The notes under the pieces: generated by a model
Told to the model about the DNA's origin: nothing
The model's database searches: none
The model's input: the letters and a program-made list of their open reading frames with translations, nothing else
Shown here: piece after piece, positions 27,187-36,224 of the stretch
How positions within the stretch are numbered: the first letter of the stretch is position 1
Layout: each line of letters starts with the position of its first letter
NCBI GenBank assembly: GCA_049841135.1
Contig: JASGHK010000006.1
Coordinates: 806,001 to 870,000, forward strand
Length of the DNA: 64,000 nucleotides
Source of the DNA: JACRCT01 sp049841135
GTDB lineage: Bacteria; Myxococcota; Myxococcia; Myxococcales; UBA5297
Direction of reading: 5' to 3'
Position numbers and translations under genes: made by a program

Positions 27187-27386
27187 GCGATACGGGCCTT
27201 CCTAGATCTCCCAGCCGGCTTGCGGCCGATCCTACCCAACCTTCACTGGGACTGTCGCTCACCGCACAACCAAGGAGAGGGATGACATCCTTGGGGAAGT
27301 CACGGCTCGCGGCAAGCCCGGCCTCCACCCGGGACGCCCTTACAGGGATCCGTCATACAATGCCGGCCGGCCGCGAGGAGGCATTC

Positions 27387-27665
27387 ATGAGCGCGAAGAA
27401 GACCCGAAGGTCGTTCCTCACCGACGTGCTGCTGCGAGCGGCCGGCGGAGCGCTCCTCGTGTCGGGCCTGGGATCCTCCGGCTGCGGCACCCCGACCACC
27501 AAGTACGGCGGTCCGGTCGCGAAGTACGGCGGGCCGCCCGGGGAGGTCGAAGACGCCGCCGGCGCGGTCGTCAAGTACGGGGGCCCGGTCGAAGACGGCG
27601 GCTTGCCGGATGACGCCGGCCCGGTGGCGAAGTACGGCGGTCCGCCCGAGGACGCGGGCGTCTAG
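27387..27665 (+). CDS. Tat-type precursor with four KYGGP repeats (candidate radical SAM-modified peptide)
   Basis: 92-residue protein. The N-terminus has a twin-arginine-like signal (TRRSFLTDVLLRAAGGALLV) ending near a Gly/Ser/Cys stretch. The mature part is a low-complexity chain with four exact KYGGP units (TTKYGGP, VAKYGGP, VVKYGGP, VAKYGGP) spaced by Pro/Asp/Glu/Gly linkers. ATG 27387 is chosen: AGGAGG is 6 bases upstream and it places the RR motif at the N-terminus. A second good SD precedes ATG 27282, which would add 35 unrelated residues. A TACAAT -10-like hexamer is at 27356-27361. A radical SAM/SPASM gene starts 25 bases downstream, the usual arrangement of a RiPP precursor and its maturase. 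I cannot name the family. Confidence 0.7.
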   Translation: MSAKKTRRSFLTDVLLRAAGGALLVSGLGSSGCGTPTTKYGGPVAKYGGPPGEVEDAAGAVVKYGGPVEDGGLPDDAGPVAKYGGPPEDAGV

Positions 27666-27690
27666 GGGAACGGCGAAGGTCGAGGCCGGG

Positions 27691-28785
27691 ATGCTCTTCC
27701 GCAGAAGCGCGGGCCACGTGGGGCTGCTGGACTTTCCCCGCCTGCTCGCCGTCCGTCGCGACGCCGCCCGCCGCGCGCGGCTCTTCAACGAGCCCTCGCT
27801 GACCTACCTCTTCTGGGAGAGCACGCTGCGCTGCAACCTGCGCTGCGCGCACTGCGGCTCCTCGTGCGAGGCCCGCACTCCGCTCGAGGAGCTGAAGACC
27901 GCCGAGGTGCTGCGCATCGTCGACTCGATCGCCGAGGACTTCGACGCCAAGCGGATCTTCGTGTCCATCACCGGCGGCGAGCCGCTGCTCCGGGACGACC
28001 TCTATGAGGTCGTCGAGCGCATGACCAAGCACGGCATGCGCTCCTGCGTCGTCACCAATGGCACGCTCCTGGGGCCGGAGCAGGCGAAGCGGCTCTACGA
28101 CGCCGGCATGCGCACGGTCTCGGTCTCCGTCGACGGGCTCGAGGAGTCGCACGAGGCGGTGCGCGGCAAGAACACCTGGCGCAGGGCGCTGGCGGGGATC
28201 GGCGCGGCCCGCGCCGCGGGGATGCGCACCGTCGAGGCCATCACCTGCGTGCGGCCGGCCAACCTGAAGGAGCTCTCGCGCATCGAGGCGGTGGTCCGCG
28301 AGGCCGGCGCCCATCTCTACCGGGTCATCACCATCGACCGCATGGGACGCCTGGGCAGCGGCGTGGGCGAGCTGTGGCTCGAGCCGCCGCAGGTGCGCGA
28401 GCTGCTCGACTGGGTCGAGGAGCGGCGAAGGGCCACGGCGGCGGTCCGCTTCTCGTGCGGCGGATTCCTGGGTGTGCGGCGCGAGCTGGCGGTTCGTCCT
28501 GGAGACGGGCAGTGCTTCGCGGGGCTGTGCGTCGCCTCCATCCTCGCGGACGGTCAGGTCGGCGCCTGCCCTTCACTGCCGCGGGACTGGGCGCAGGGCT
28601 CGGCGCGCGAGGAGCGCTTCTCCACGATCTGGCGGACGAAGTTCCAGAAGTACCGGGACACGTCCTGGCGTCGCGAGGGGCCCTGCGCTGACTGCTCGTT
28701 GTTCCCCATCTGCCTGGGCGGCGGGCTCCACGAGCGACTGGCACAGCCGGACGCGTTCTGCTGGATCGACCGGCAAGACGGCTGA
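27691..28785 (+). CDS. Radical SAM/SPASM protein adjacent to the KYGGP precursor
   Basis: 364-residue radical SAM enzyme. The cluster motif is CNLRCAHC, followed by ITGGEPLLRDD (GGEP) and SVSVDGLEESH. The C-terminal SPASM-type region has CPSLPRDW and CADCSLFPIC (CxxCx5C) plus other Cys able to hold auxiliary [4Fe-4S] clusters, as in peptide-modifying maturases. ATG 27691 sits 25 bases after the KYGGP gene and truncates a spurious upstream extension. It most likely installs a carbon-carbon or thioether crosslink, or another change, in the KYGGP repeats. It could also act on another substrate, since the family is broad. No protease or exporter gene adjoins it; the Tat-like signal on the precursor may handle export. 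Confidence 0.9.
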   Translation: MLFRRSAGHVGLLDFPRLLAVRRDAARRARLFNEPSLTYLFWESTLRCNLRCAHCGSSCEARTPLEELKTAEVLRIVDSIAEDFDAKRIFVSITGGEPLLRDDLYEVVERMTKHGMRSCVVTNGTLLGPEQAKRLYDAGMRTVSVSVDGLEESHEAVRGKNTWRRALAGIGAARAAGMRTVEAITCVRPANLKELSRIEAVVREAGAHLYRVITIDRMGRLGSGVGELWLEPPQVRELLDWVEERRRATAAVRFSCGGFLGVRRELAVRPGDGQCFAGLCVASILADGQVGACPSLPRDWAQGSAREERFSTIWRTKFQKYRDTSWRREGPCADCSLFPICLGGGLHERLAQPDAFCWIDRQDG

Positions 28786-28838
28786 GCGAGCTGCGACATG
28801 TCACAAAGTAGCTGCCTATCTTCTGCAGCGTGGTCAGG

Positions 28839-30695
28839 TCAGGGGACCGCGGTCACGTTGAAGGTCACCGGAACGCTCGGCAGCGAAGTCTCGTCGGTCA
28901 CGATGAGCTGAACGACGAACAAGCCTTCGCGATCGACCACCAGCTCGGTCGAGGCTGCGGTCACGGTGCTGAGCGCGGCGGTGGACGTCGCCGGCTGGCG
29001 CACGAGCAACCAGTCGTAGGCGGCGATGGCCTTCGAAGACCTGGCGGCGCAGGCGCCGGTCGCGTCGGCGATGAGGTCGTAGCTCGTCTCCCCGGAGAGT
29101 CGGACCGTACCTTCCGTGAGGTGCACCTCGATCGAAGGGGTCTTCGGGCAGTTGGAGCCGACGCAGGCGAACACCTCGGCGACGGGAGCGCGATTGCAGT
29201 TGGTGGAGGCCGCCAGCGAAAGCAGGTAGCCGTCCGGCTCGGGGAAGAGCGGGTCGTTGGTGCGCACGAGGAGGTTGGCGACGAACGAGCCACCGCTCGC
29301 GGGTGCCGCGAACTTCACGCAGGCCTTCGTCGACGCTCCTGCGGCGAGCGTGGTGCCAGGCGCGGGCGGCGCGGGGCAGGCGACGGAGTCGGTAGGGTCG
29401 GCCGCGAGCGAGAAGGCCGAGGAGTTCGAGGGAAAGCGCGCGTCGACCTCGACGGCGGTGAGCGAGAGCGCAACCTGGGCGTTCCAGGTGGGCAGGTTGG
29501 TCAGCTCCACCGGCAGGTAGTAGTCCTGACCTGAGGTCTTGCGGTCTCCGAAGTCGAGCAGCGGGTTGGGGGTCACGCCCAGGACCGGCGGCGAACCACC
29601 GGAGAGCGAGGCGGTGCTCTTGCCTCCGGACCAGTTGACGACCAGTGCGTCGCGGGTGGTGGGCGCGGCGGCGACGTAGGTGACTTGGACCGTGGCCTTG
29701 TCGCCCGGCTGCAGCCGCGTGCCCGACGGCGGCGCCTGGGCGATCTGGAATATGGACTCGCTCTTCTCCAGGGCGATGGTGCCCAGGTCCAGCGGCTGGC
29801 TGGAGGTGTTGGAGAGGGTGAACTTGCCGTCGCACGGGGCGGCGAGCGGGGCGAAGTCGCAGAAGAGCGGCTCGAGCGACAGCGCGGGCTGGACGCCGAT
29901 GCCCTGCAGCGACAACGAGAAGGTCTTGGCCGCCGGGTCGTTGGTCTCGAAGGTGAGGGTCCCGGAGACCGGCGCGTCGCGGACCAGCGGGTTGAACTTC
30001 AGCACGACCGGCGCGGTGGCGCCGCCAAGCACGTTGAGCGCCGACTGGTCCTCGGAGAGGGAGAAGGTGCCGACCGTCGGGTCGTCGTTGGCGATGCGCA
30101 GGTTCTTGACCTCGAGCGGCGGGCACCCGCCGTTGCCGATGAGCAGCGTGTGCGTGCCGGTGCCCTTCACCAGCGCGTCCGGGAAGAACAGGCTGGGGTT
30201 GGCGCCGGCGCAGGAGTCGTTGCTCCACTTGCCGTTGGGGCAGCTCAGGGTGACGACGGGGTGCGCAGGGCCCGGCAGGCCCGACCCGAGGAGCGACACC
30301 TTCATCGGAGGCACCTCCGAGTCGTCGCCCTCCACGGTCAGCGTGGCCTCGACCGCACCGCTCGCCGACGCCGTGAAGGTGATCGGGACCTCGAAGCCCT
30401 CACCCGGTTCGAGCGACTCGGGGATGAGCTTTCCGTCGAAGGCGAACTGCACCTGGTCGTCGATCTCGAACTTGTTGAGGTAGAGCAGCGCGTTGCCGAT
30501 GTTCGAGACGTGCACCGAGCGCGTCGCGGTCAGCGTCATCACGCCCTCGGCGTCCGGCTTGGGGCAGACGGCGCCGAACTCGAGCTTCTCCTCCTCGACG
30601 CCGAGAACGCCGCCACCCGCGTGCGTCTTGCTGCCGCCGCAGTCGCAAGCGGGCAAGGTGAGGACAAGGCAGGCGAGGACGAGACGCGGGCGCAT
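28839..30695 (-). CDS. Lipoprotein with ASH/choice-of-anchor-type repeats
   Basis: 618-residue exported lipoprotein. The signal peptide ends in the lipobox LPAC. The mature protein consists of repeated beta-sandwich domains of the ASH/DUF1573-like type, seen from alternating stretches such as LEFGAVCPKPDAEG, VHVSNIGNALLYL and GVTPNPLLDFGDR. A C-terminal PKD-like part contains SGETSYDLIADATG. Many Cys pairs suggest disulfides. Such proteins are common surface or periplasmic lipoproteins of Myxococcota with no assigned function. It is monocistronic and convergent with the radical SAM gene. Confidence 0.82.
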   Translation of the reverse strand: MRPRLVLACLVLTLPACDCGGSKTHAGGGVLGVEEEKLEFGAVCPKPDAEGVMTLTATRSVHVSNIGNALLYLNKFEIDDQVQFAFDGKLIPESLEPGEGFEVPITFTASASGAVEATLTVEGDDSEVPPMKVSLLGSGLPGPAHPVVTLSCPNGKWSNDSCAGANPSLFFPDALVKGTGTHTLLIGNGGCPPLEVKNLRIANDDPTVGTFSLSEDQSALNVLGGATAPVVLKFNPLVRDAPVSGTLTFETNDPAAKTFSLSLQGIGVQPALSLEPLFCDFAPLAAPCDGKFTLSNTSSQPLDLGTIALEKSESIFQIAQAPPSGTRLQPGDKATVQVTYVAAAPTTRDALVVNWSGGKSTASLSGGSPPVLGVTPNPLLDFGDRKTSGQDYYLPVELTNLPTWNAQVALSLTAVEVDARFPSNSSAFSLAADPTDSVACPAPPAPGTTLAAGASTKACVKFAAPASGGSFVANLLVRTNDPLFPEPDGYLLSLAASTNCNRAPVAEVFACVGSNCPKTPSIEVHLTEGTVRLSGETSYDLIADATGACAARSSKAIAAYDWLLVRQPATSTAALSTVTAASTELVVDREGLFVVQLIVTDETSLPSVPVTFNVTAVP

Positions 30696-30753
30696 GGGGC
30701 CTCCCAGGAGAAGGCGAGGAGGCTACCACGAGACGCTGGGTCGACTTGGCGGC

Positions 30754-31083
30754 TCAGCCGCCGAGTGCGTAGTTCTGAAGCAACTCCAGGTTGCTCCGGA
30801 CCGCTGGACGCGCATTGACCACGTAGATCTCGGTCTTGAGCGCCCACGCCACGCGCAGGGGCTCGTAGAGAAGAGCGTGCAGGAAGCTCTGCGTCAGGAT
30901 GGGGATGCTCCGGAAGTCGAGGACGACAGGCTTCTTGGAAGTCAGCCGCGGCAGGAGGTGCTTGCCAGCGAAGTCCAGCGCTGCCTGTGTGTTGGCGATG
31001 GCCATCACCAGGGACTTCTCTGCGTCGACCCCCGGCGGGGGTTCGTCGAAGCGAAGCGCCGCGAAGGGAGTTGGTTGCTCCAT
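30754..31083 (-). CDS. STAS-like domain protein
   Basis: 109-residue cytoplasmic protein resembling STAS-like (DUF4325 type) domains. The centre reads VVLDFRSIPILTQSFLHALL, the usual strand-turn-helix with a Ser that is phosphorylated in anti-sigma antagonists. The C-terminus is RSNLELLQNYALGG. No kinase or anti-sigma partner is adjacent. A second, truncated copy of the same C-terminus is found at 37115-37170 on the same strand. It lies at the edge of the disrupted region with the insertion sequence. Confidence 0.65.
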   Translation of the reverse strand: MEQPTPFAALRFDEPPPGVDAEKSLVMAIANTQAALDFAGKHLLPRLTSKKPVVLDFRSIPILTQSFLHALLYEPLRVAWALKTEIYVVNARPAVRSNLELLQNYALGG

Positions 31084-31124
31084 GACGAGGCGACCCTACT
31101 CCGAAGCCGGGAGAGCCGCCCAGG

Positions 31125-31288
31125 TACAACGGCACCTCGCCGCTACAGGCGGGCTGCATCGGCTGCGGCGCCGAGGACGACGAGTTCCAGGCCACGCTCA
31201 CGCTGCCGGCGGCGGGGACGTACCGCTACGCCTACCGCTTCAGCCTCGACGGCGGCAGCACCTGGACCTACTGCGACAAGGACCAGGC
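31125..31288 (+). pseudogene. Fragment of an extracellular beta-sandwich protein
   Basis: One frame reads as genuine protein for about 54 codons, including GCIGCGAEDDEFQ and TYRYAYRFSLDGGSTWTYC. This resembles the end of beta-sandwich domains common in exported myxobacterial proteins. There is no start codon and no continuation upstream, and the coding pattern is lost after DKDQ. The 31084-31472 gap otherwise holds nothing I can identify. Confidence 0.45.
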
Positions 31289-31472
31289 GCCAGCACCACG
31301 GCCATCGCGTTCGACCTCGAGGACGTCGCGCTGCTGGTCTTGCAGCGAGCAGGGAGACATCTCAGGACCTACACGGAGTCTGGTGCCCGCAAACACCACC
31401 ATCGCCGCCGGGGTCGTCGGGAAAGGCTATTCTGCTGCCTGGTCACGCTTCCGGGCGTCAGGGGGAATCACC

Positions 31473-31913
31473 ATGGTCTCGAGACTTCGACTCGCCGCCA
31501 TCTCTGTGTGTGCGCTGCTTGCCGTCTCTTCCTGCTCCAAGCCGACGTGCGCGGACTACCGGGGCCATGGCATCCGGCAGGAGGCGCTCCAGGGGTGTCG
31601 CGCGCCCGATGAGCCGGTATGCGGTACCTGCTGCCGGCATTCCTCGAGCCCCTGCATGGAATTCAGCTCGCGGACGACTGTTCCCGCCGTCGGTCCCTGG
31701 TACGAAGTCGAGTCGTGGGAGGGGTGCGGCGCCGGCTGTGCCGCGTGCGCAAGCTGTCTCAAACAGGAAGAGGCGACGCTGCGCGCCCTGTGCGAGTCCC
31801 CGCCCGACTGCGACTGCGGCAGCACTGTGATCGGAGTCGATGACTGCTTCTTTCCGAACGGGCGTAGTTCCCAGGTTACCGAGCGCCCGCCCCTCGGGAA
31901 GCGCGGGAGTTAG
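31473..31913 (+). CDS. Cys-rich lipoprotein
   Basis: 146-residue exported lipoprotein. ATG 31473 follows AGGGGG and gives a signal peptide ending LLAVSSC (lipobox). The mature part carries about 18 Cys in clusters such as CGTCC, CGAGCAACASC and CDCG, spaced like a disulfide-rich or metal-binding module. No named family recognised. It ends 21 bases before the insertion sequence and appears intact. Confidence 0.6.
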   Translation: MVSRLRLAAISVCALLAVSSCSKPTCADYRGHGIRQEALQGCRAPDEPVCGTCCRHSSSPCMEFSSRTTVPAVGPWYEVESWEGCGAGCAACASCLKQEEATLRALCESPPDCDCGSTVIGVDDCFFPNGRSSQVTERPPLGKRGS

Positions 31914-31926
31914 TCGTGGAAGGAGG

Positions 31927-31980
31927 CCTCTCTCGTTCGGATAATCGCTTTTGCGAGAAGAGAAACCCGAACAAGAGAGG
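31927..31980 (+). promoter_or_regulatory. Long inverted repeat and nested hairpin before the transposase
   Basis: CCTCTCTCGTTCGG (31927-31940) pairs with the sequence at 31967-31980 with one mismatch. Inside it is a second hairpin TCGC-TTTT-GCGA (31945-31956). The structure ends 5 bases before the GTG at 31986 and includes the candidate left IS end. It could form a cruciform at the IS tip or control transposase translation. Confidence 0.5.
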
Positions 31981-33497
31981 CTCCGGTGCGGAGTATTCAG
32001 GAGGCGCGGGTCGAGGTCCAGCAGGCCGCTGACATCGTGACCCAGTTGGCGGAGGGCCGATCAGAGCGGCTGGCGGACTTCGAGTCGCAGTTGTGGAGCG
32101 CGTTGCTGGCGCTCGGTCGTGCCGCGGTTGGCCTCTACCTGGTGGTCCGCGCCGCTCGGCCGCGCGCTTCGGAATACGAGCACGATGGGCGCCACTGGTT
32201 GTTGGGGCCCTGCCGAGATTCTGAGCTGGGGACCCGGTTCGGCAAGGTTCGGTTCGAGCGCCCGACGGGGGTCGATGCGTCTAACCGGCGTGCCGCACGT
32301 GACTTGCCGGTCGACCGCGAGTTGGGGCTGTGCGGCGGCTTCAGCCTAGGGACGGTGACGGCGATGACTCGCCTCTGCGCGCAGCTGGCGTTCGCCAACG
32401 CACGCCAGAACTTTCGCGAGACGTACGAGTGGGCTCCCAGCCCCCGAGCGGTCCTTCGAATGGTGGACGCGATCGGATCCGAGGCTCGCAACTTCCTCGA
32501 GCAGGCGCCCGCGCCGGATGGCGAGGGCGAGATCCTCGTCATCCAGGTCGACGCCAAAGGCGCGCCGATGCTCTCGCCCGAGACGTGCCGGCGACGGTCG
32601 CGGCCCCACGAGCGTGAGGAGGTCTCGGGCCGGACGGCTCGAAGGGCCAGCAAGCGAAGATGGCCCAAGCCGAAGCGGCGCTCGGTGGGCAAGAAGGCCA
32701 AGAACGCAAAGATGGCTGTGCTCGGTGTCATCTACACCTTGCGCCGAACGAAGAACGGCTACGAGGGGCCGATCAACAAGCGAGTGATCGGCACCTTCGA
32801 TAGCCATGAGGCGCTGTTCGCCTGGCTCAGGCACGAGGCCGACAAACGGGGCTATGGCCAGAAGCGGACGCTGTTCTTGGCGGACGGCTCGGAGCACATC
32901 TGGCGCGGCCAGCTCAAGCACCTCGCGCAAGCGGAGGTGTGCATCGACTGGCACCACATCGTCGAGAGACTCTGGGACGTGGGCACCTGCTTCCACCCCG
33001 AGTACAGCGCCGAGTTGGAGGCATGGGCGGCGCGACAGACCACGAGGCTGCGACGCGGGGCGATCGGGGCGATCCTCGGCGAACTCAAGCAGCGGCTCGA
33101 AGGCACGCCCAAGACGGGGCCGGGCAACAAGTTCAAGCGCCGGCGACTGTGCCGAGCGATCGACCACTTCGAGGAACACCGAGACCGAATGCGCTACGCC
33201 GAACTGCGCAAGGACGACCTGGACATAGCCACCGGAGCGGTGGAAGGGGCAGCGCGCAACGTCGTGGGCCTACGCCTCGATGGCCCGGGGATGCACTGGG
33301 GCCGCGAACGGGCAGAGCGGGTGCTGCACCTACGCTGCATCCTGGTCAACGGGATGTGGCAGGACTTCGTGCGCCATCTCGGACAGCTTCCAGAGATCGC
33401 TTTGGCAGCCCAACCAGCGCCCGCCACGCCACATCTGGCAAAAGCCGCATAATCCTAATTTAACTAATGAATCTCAGGATCTACACCCTTTCCGAAC
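31935..33497 (+). mobile_element. ISKra4-type insertion sequence
   Basis: A single transposase gene flanked by a short candidate terminal inverted repeat: GTTCGGATAA at 31935-31944 and the complement of GTTCGGAAAG at 33488-33497 (7 of the outermost bases identical). The size, about 1.56 kb, suits ISKra4. No target-site duplication could be identified, so the ends are provisional. The lipoprotein gene upstream and the gene at 33594 downstream are not interrupted by it. Confidence 0.65.
31986..33452 (+). CDS. ISKra4-family transposase
   Basis: 488-residue DDE transposase. The acidic residues are visible in IQVDAKGAPMLS, then LADGSEHIWRGQL, then AVEGAARNVVGLRLDGPG. The terminal W-G-x-E-R-A-E-x-x-L-x-L-R pattern (HWGRERAERVLHLR) is typical of ISKra4. 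A basic stretch (KRRWPKPKRRSVGKKAKNAK) follows the first catalytic Asp. It starts with GTG directly after a hairpin. The frame is intact, so the element may still be active. Codon use is slightly less GC-biased than the neighbours. Confidence 0.9.
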   Translation: MRSIQEARVEVQQAADIVTQLAEGRSERLADFESQLWSALLALGRAAVGLYLVVRAARPRASEYEHDGRHWLLGPCRDSELGTRFGKVRFERPTGVDASNRRAARDLPVDRELGLCGGFSLGTVTAMTRLCAQLAFANARQNFRETYEWAPSPRAVLRMVDAIGSEARNFLEQAPAPDGEGEILVIQVDAKGAPMLSPETCRRRSRPHEREEVSGRTARRASKRRWPKPKRRSVGKKAKNAKMAVLGVIYTLRRTKNGYEGPINKRVIGTFDSHEALFAWLRHEADKRGYGQKRTLFLADGSEHIWRGQLKHLAQAEVCIDWHHIVERLWDVGTCFHPEYSAELEAWAARQTTRLRRGAIGAILGELKQRLEGTPKTGPGNKFKRRRLCRAIDHFEEHRDRMRYAELRKDDLDIATGAVEGAARNVVGLRLDGPGMHWGRERAERVLHLRCILVNGMWQDFVRHLGQLPEIALAAQPAPATPHLAKAA

Positions 33498-33593
33498 AGC
33501 TGCGGCTGCTTCTGCTCGCGGTTCCTGCCGCTTTCCGCCGCCTGCCCTTTGTAGCTGGGCGGCCCGGGCGGACCACCGCGGTATTCTCGGCGC

Positions 33594-34966
33594 ATGCTCC
33601 TGCCCGCCCTGATGCTGACCGCCCTCCTCGCCGCCGCCCCGGCGGACCCGAAGGCGGCGCTCGCCGCACTGCAGGCCTATGGCGACGTCCCCACCTGCGA
33701 AGCCAAGGAGGTCATCGTCAAGCTCCCGCCCCGGCCGCCCATGGAGCGCGACGGCGTGCGCATCTCCTACCCGAGCCACAGTCACGAGCGCCGGCCGGTG
33801 GAGAAGCAGCCGCGGCTGGCGGGCAAGTCCGGCGCACTCCTCCCGTACCTGGAGAATCCCGACCGGCGCGTGGCGCGGCGCGCCCTCGACCTGCTCTGCG
33901 CGTGCCCCGACCCTGCCGCCACGCAGGCCGTCCTCGCCTTCGCCACGCGGAATGCCTGCCACCCGTTCGCCCGAGTGGCGCCTGGTGGGGTCGAAGCCTT
34001 CGAGAGCGGCGCCCGACTCTGGGAGGCGCCGGATCGTCGCTCCTGCGAGGGCGTGCGCGAAGAGCCCGGCTTCGGCGAGCGCATCGTCGGCAGCCCGGAA
34101 GCGTGGAAGCGCTGGGCGAGCCCGGAGTCGCAGGCCCTGGCCGCCAAGCTCGACGCCGGGGACCGGGCGGCAATGGCCGCCGCGCTCGCCGCGCTCGACC
34201 TGCTGGACCTCGAGAGAGTCCGCACCGCCATGGCGGGCATCGCGGCCGTCCGCACGCCGTTGGGCTGGGCCACGGTGGCGCGGGCCTTCCCATGTGGGTC
34301 GGCCAGCAGACCAACGGAGACTATCTGGACTTCTGCACCAACCTTGCGCCGTCGCTCCTCGCGAACGTGGCGGACGCCATGAAGGCGCAGAAGGTCGACG
34401 CGCTGATCGCCATCCTGAAGGTGGCGCCGGACGTGAGCGATGCCCTCAACTTCGTCTCCGTGATGGAGCGGCTGGAGGGCGAGCTGGCCGCGCGGCGCGC
34501 CGCGGAGACCGCCGACGCGAAGACCCCGCTGGAGGTGCGTCGCTTCTTCGACCGGGCCGAGGAGGACGCGGCCATGTCGGACCCGGTCGGGCACTCGAAG
34601 GTGTCCAATCGGGTCGGCGTCCTGTTCCGCAAGAAGGACCTTGCCGGTCTCGAGGCGTTCCAGAGGGACCCGGCCAACTCGCGCATGCACCGCCTGCTGG
34701 CCGGCTCGTATCTGGCCCAGTTGGGCAACGAAAGCGGGCTCGACCTCTTCGAGGACCCGGAGACGATCCGGTCGGGACACTCCTTCGCCATCAAGAGCGA
34801 GTTGCACAACCTGCTCGCGTCCACGAAGGGCCCCGTCCACGCGCGGATCGAGAAGATCCTGCCGCTCTACGGCGAGGCGAAGCATCCCTACGAGCGGTTC
34901 AAGAACTCGCTCGACGCCACGCAGCCGCCAAAGCAGGCGAAGCCGGCGCCGCGCAACGCGCCCTAG
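33594..34966 (+). CDS. Exported protein of unknown function (apparent frameshift near 34290)
   Basis: Not recognised. The ATG at 33594 gives a signal peptide (MLLPALMLTALLAAAPADP), then a region with HEAT-like helices (LLPYLENPDRRVARRALDLL). In this frame the coding pattern runs to about 34290 (GWATVARAF) and is then lost, with a stop at 34382. It continues in the next frame from 34292 (MWVGQQTNGDYLDFCTNL) to a Lys/Pro-rich end at 34966. The switch falls in a run of C, where one missing base would restore a single protein of about 457 residues. The ATG at 34292 could alternatively start a second overlapping gene. Confidence 0.55.
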
Positions 34967-35136
34967 CCGCCTCCGGACGAGCGCACCGACCAGACGCGCG
35001 TAGGCCAGAGACCGACTCTACTCCGGCCTCCCGAGGCATTGGAGGCACGCGGCCCAGCCAGGACGTCACCAAGGTCCACGGCGACGGCTTCCGCCTCCAC
35101 GATCGACTCCGCTGCCGCCAGACCTGGAAGCGGGAA

Positions 35137-35328
35137 TCAACGCACGGTGGAGGGCGGCGGGCCCGGCTCGTCGGCGAAGGCCGGCGGCCACCACGCGTCG
35201 GTCAGCGGGAGCTTGGGTTGCACCAGGTAGTGCTTGGGCAGCCAGCGGCAGCGCGCGCACGGATGGCCCGCCTCGCCGGCCTCCCGTTGCTCGCGGAAGC
35301 GGCGAAACGAAGCGCGGACATAGCGTGC
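35137..35328 (-). pseudogene. C-terminal fragment of an unknown Cys-motif protein
   Basis: The last 60 or so codons of a minus-strand frame look coding: RASFRRFREQREAGEAGHPC, then CARCRWLPKHYLVQPKLPLT and DAWWPPAFADEPG before the stop at 35137. Upstream of about 35328 the frame is only the antisense of the next fragment. It is probably the remnant of a gene truncated by rearrangement. The rest of the 34967-35323 gap shows nothing identifiable. Confidence 0.35.
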
Positions 35329-36087
35329 TGCCCCCTCCCGAGAGATCGAGCAGGCGAAGGAGGCGTGGCTGCGGCTGCGCTCGTCGAACAAGGCTACCCA
35401 GGAACTGGCAAACCTCTGGGGTCGCCCCGTCAGCCCCAAGCAGCTGCGGCAGGACATGGCGCAGGCCGGCGTCACTGCTCGGTCTCTCGGGGTCATCGAG
35501 GACCGCAGGGCCTTCCCAGCGGAATCGCGGAAGCCACAGCAGGCTTCGAGTCCGTCGCCCCGGCGCCCCAGCAGCCTGTTCCGAAAGCCCCGGCAGCCAG
35601 GCGACCTCGACGTCCTGCGCGCCGAGAATCGGGAGATGCTCGGGGAGGTGACCCGACTGCGCGGGCAGGCGCTCACCGAGGAGCGCGTGAGGCGGGAGCT
35701 GCTCCGCCTCGCTTCGGCGCCCTCAAGCCCCCCCCCGACTGGCTCGTGCGCTGCACCACCGAGCGCGGCTGCGACGGCGACCCCAACGTCACCGTGACCC
35801 GTGGCGACCACAAGAAACGGGCGCGCAACGCCCAGATCGGGCAGTCCTACGACACGATGCTCATCGGGCACTTCCACCAACTGCGGATGGACTCGTGCGT
35901 GGTGATGAACGGCTCGCTCAAGGGCGATGACGAGTTCGCGAGCGACGGGAACTTCAGCTTTGAGCCCCCGAGGCAGGCCCTCTTCGTCACCCACCCCGAC
36001 TACGGGATCACCTTCTCGTTCCCGGTCATGCCCGAGGAGCCGAAGGCGACTGGGACGGAGCTCTGGGTGTCGTGGAAGGCAGCGTAG
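35324..36087 (+). pseudogene. Remnant of a phage-type wHTH/metallophosphoesterase gene with internal deletion
   Basis: Two pieces of one protein type in different frames. The N-terminal piece (about 35324-35720) reads EIEQAKEAWLRLRSSNKATQ and a Lys/Gln-rich linker, a winged-helix-like start without a start codon. The C-terminal piece (about 35730-36087) reads PPPDWLVR, then TRGDHKKRARNAQIGQSYDT, GHFHQ, NGSLKGDDEFASDG and FEPPRQALFVTHP. This matches the end of calcineurin-like phosphoesterases of tailed phages and prophages, where GHxH binds metal. The catalytic core that should lie between PPDWLVR and TRGDHKK is missing, and a run of nine C lies at the junction. The product would be inactive. 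Confidence 0.6.
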
Positions 36088-36224
36088 GCGGCGGGCTCAA
36101 GGCGGAGAGCTGCGGCATTTGGGGCGAATCGCTCATGCGCGGCCGAGGCGATAGGCGGCACCTTCCCGACAGCAACAGCACTGAGTTGGGGAAGGTCGCG
36201 CCGGGAGGCCCGATTCAACAACGC

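Noticed and set aside
31913..33510. Target-site duplication around the IS element
   Set aside because: No matching short direct repeat could be found at the provisional ends.
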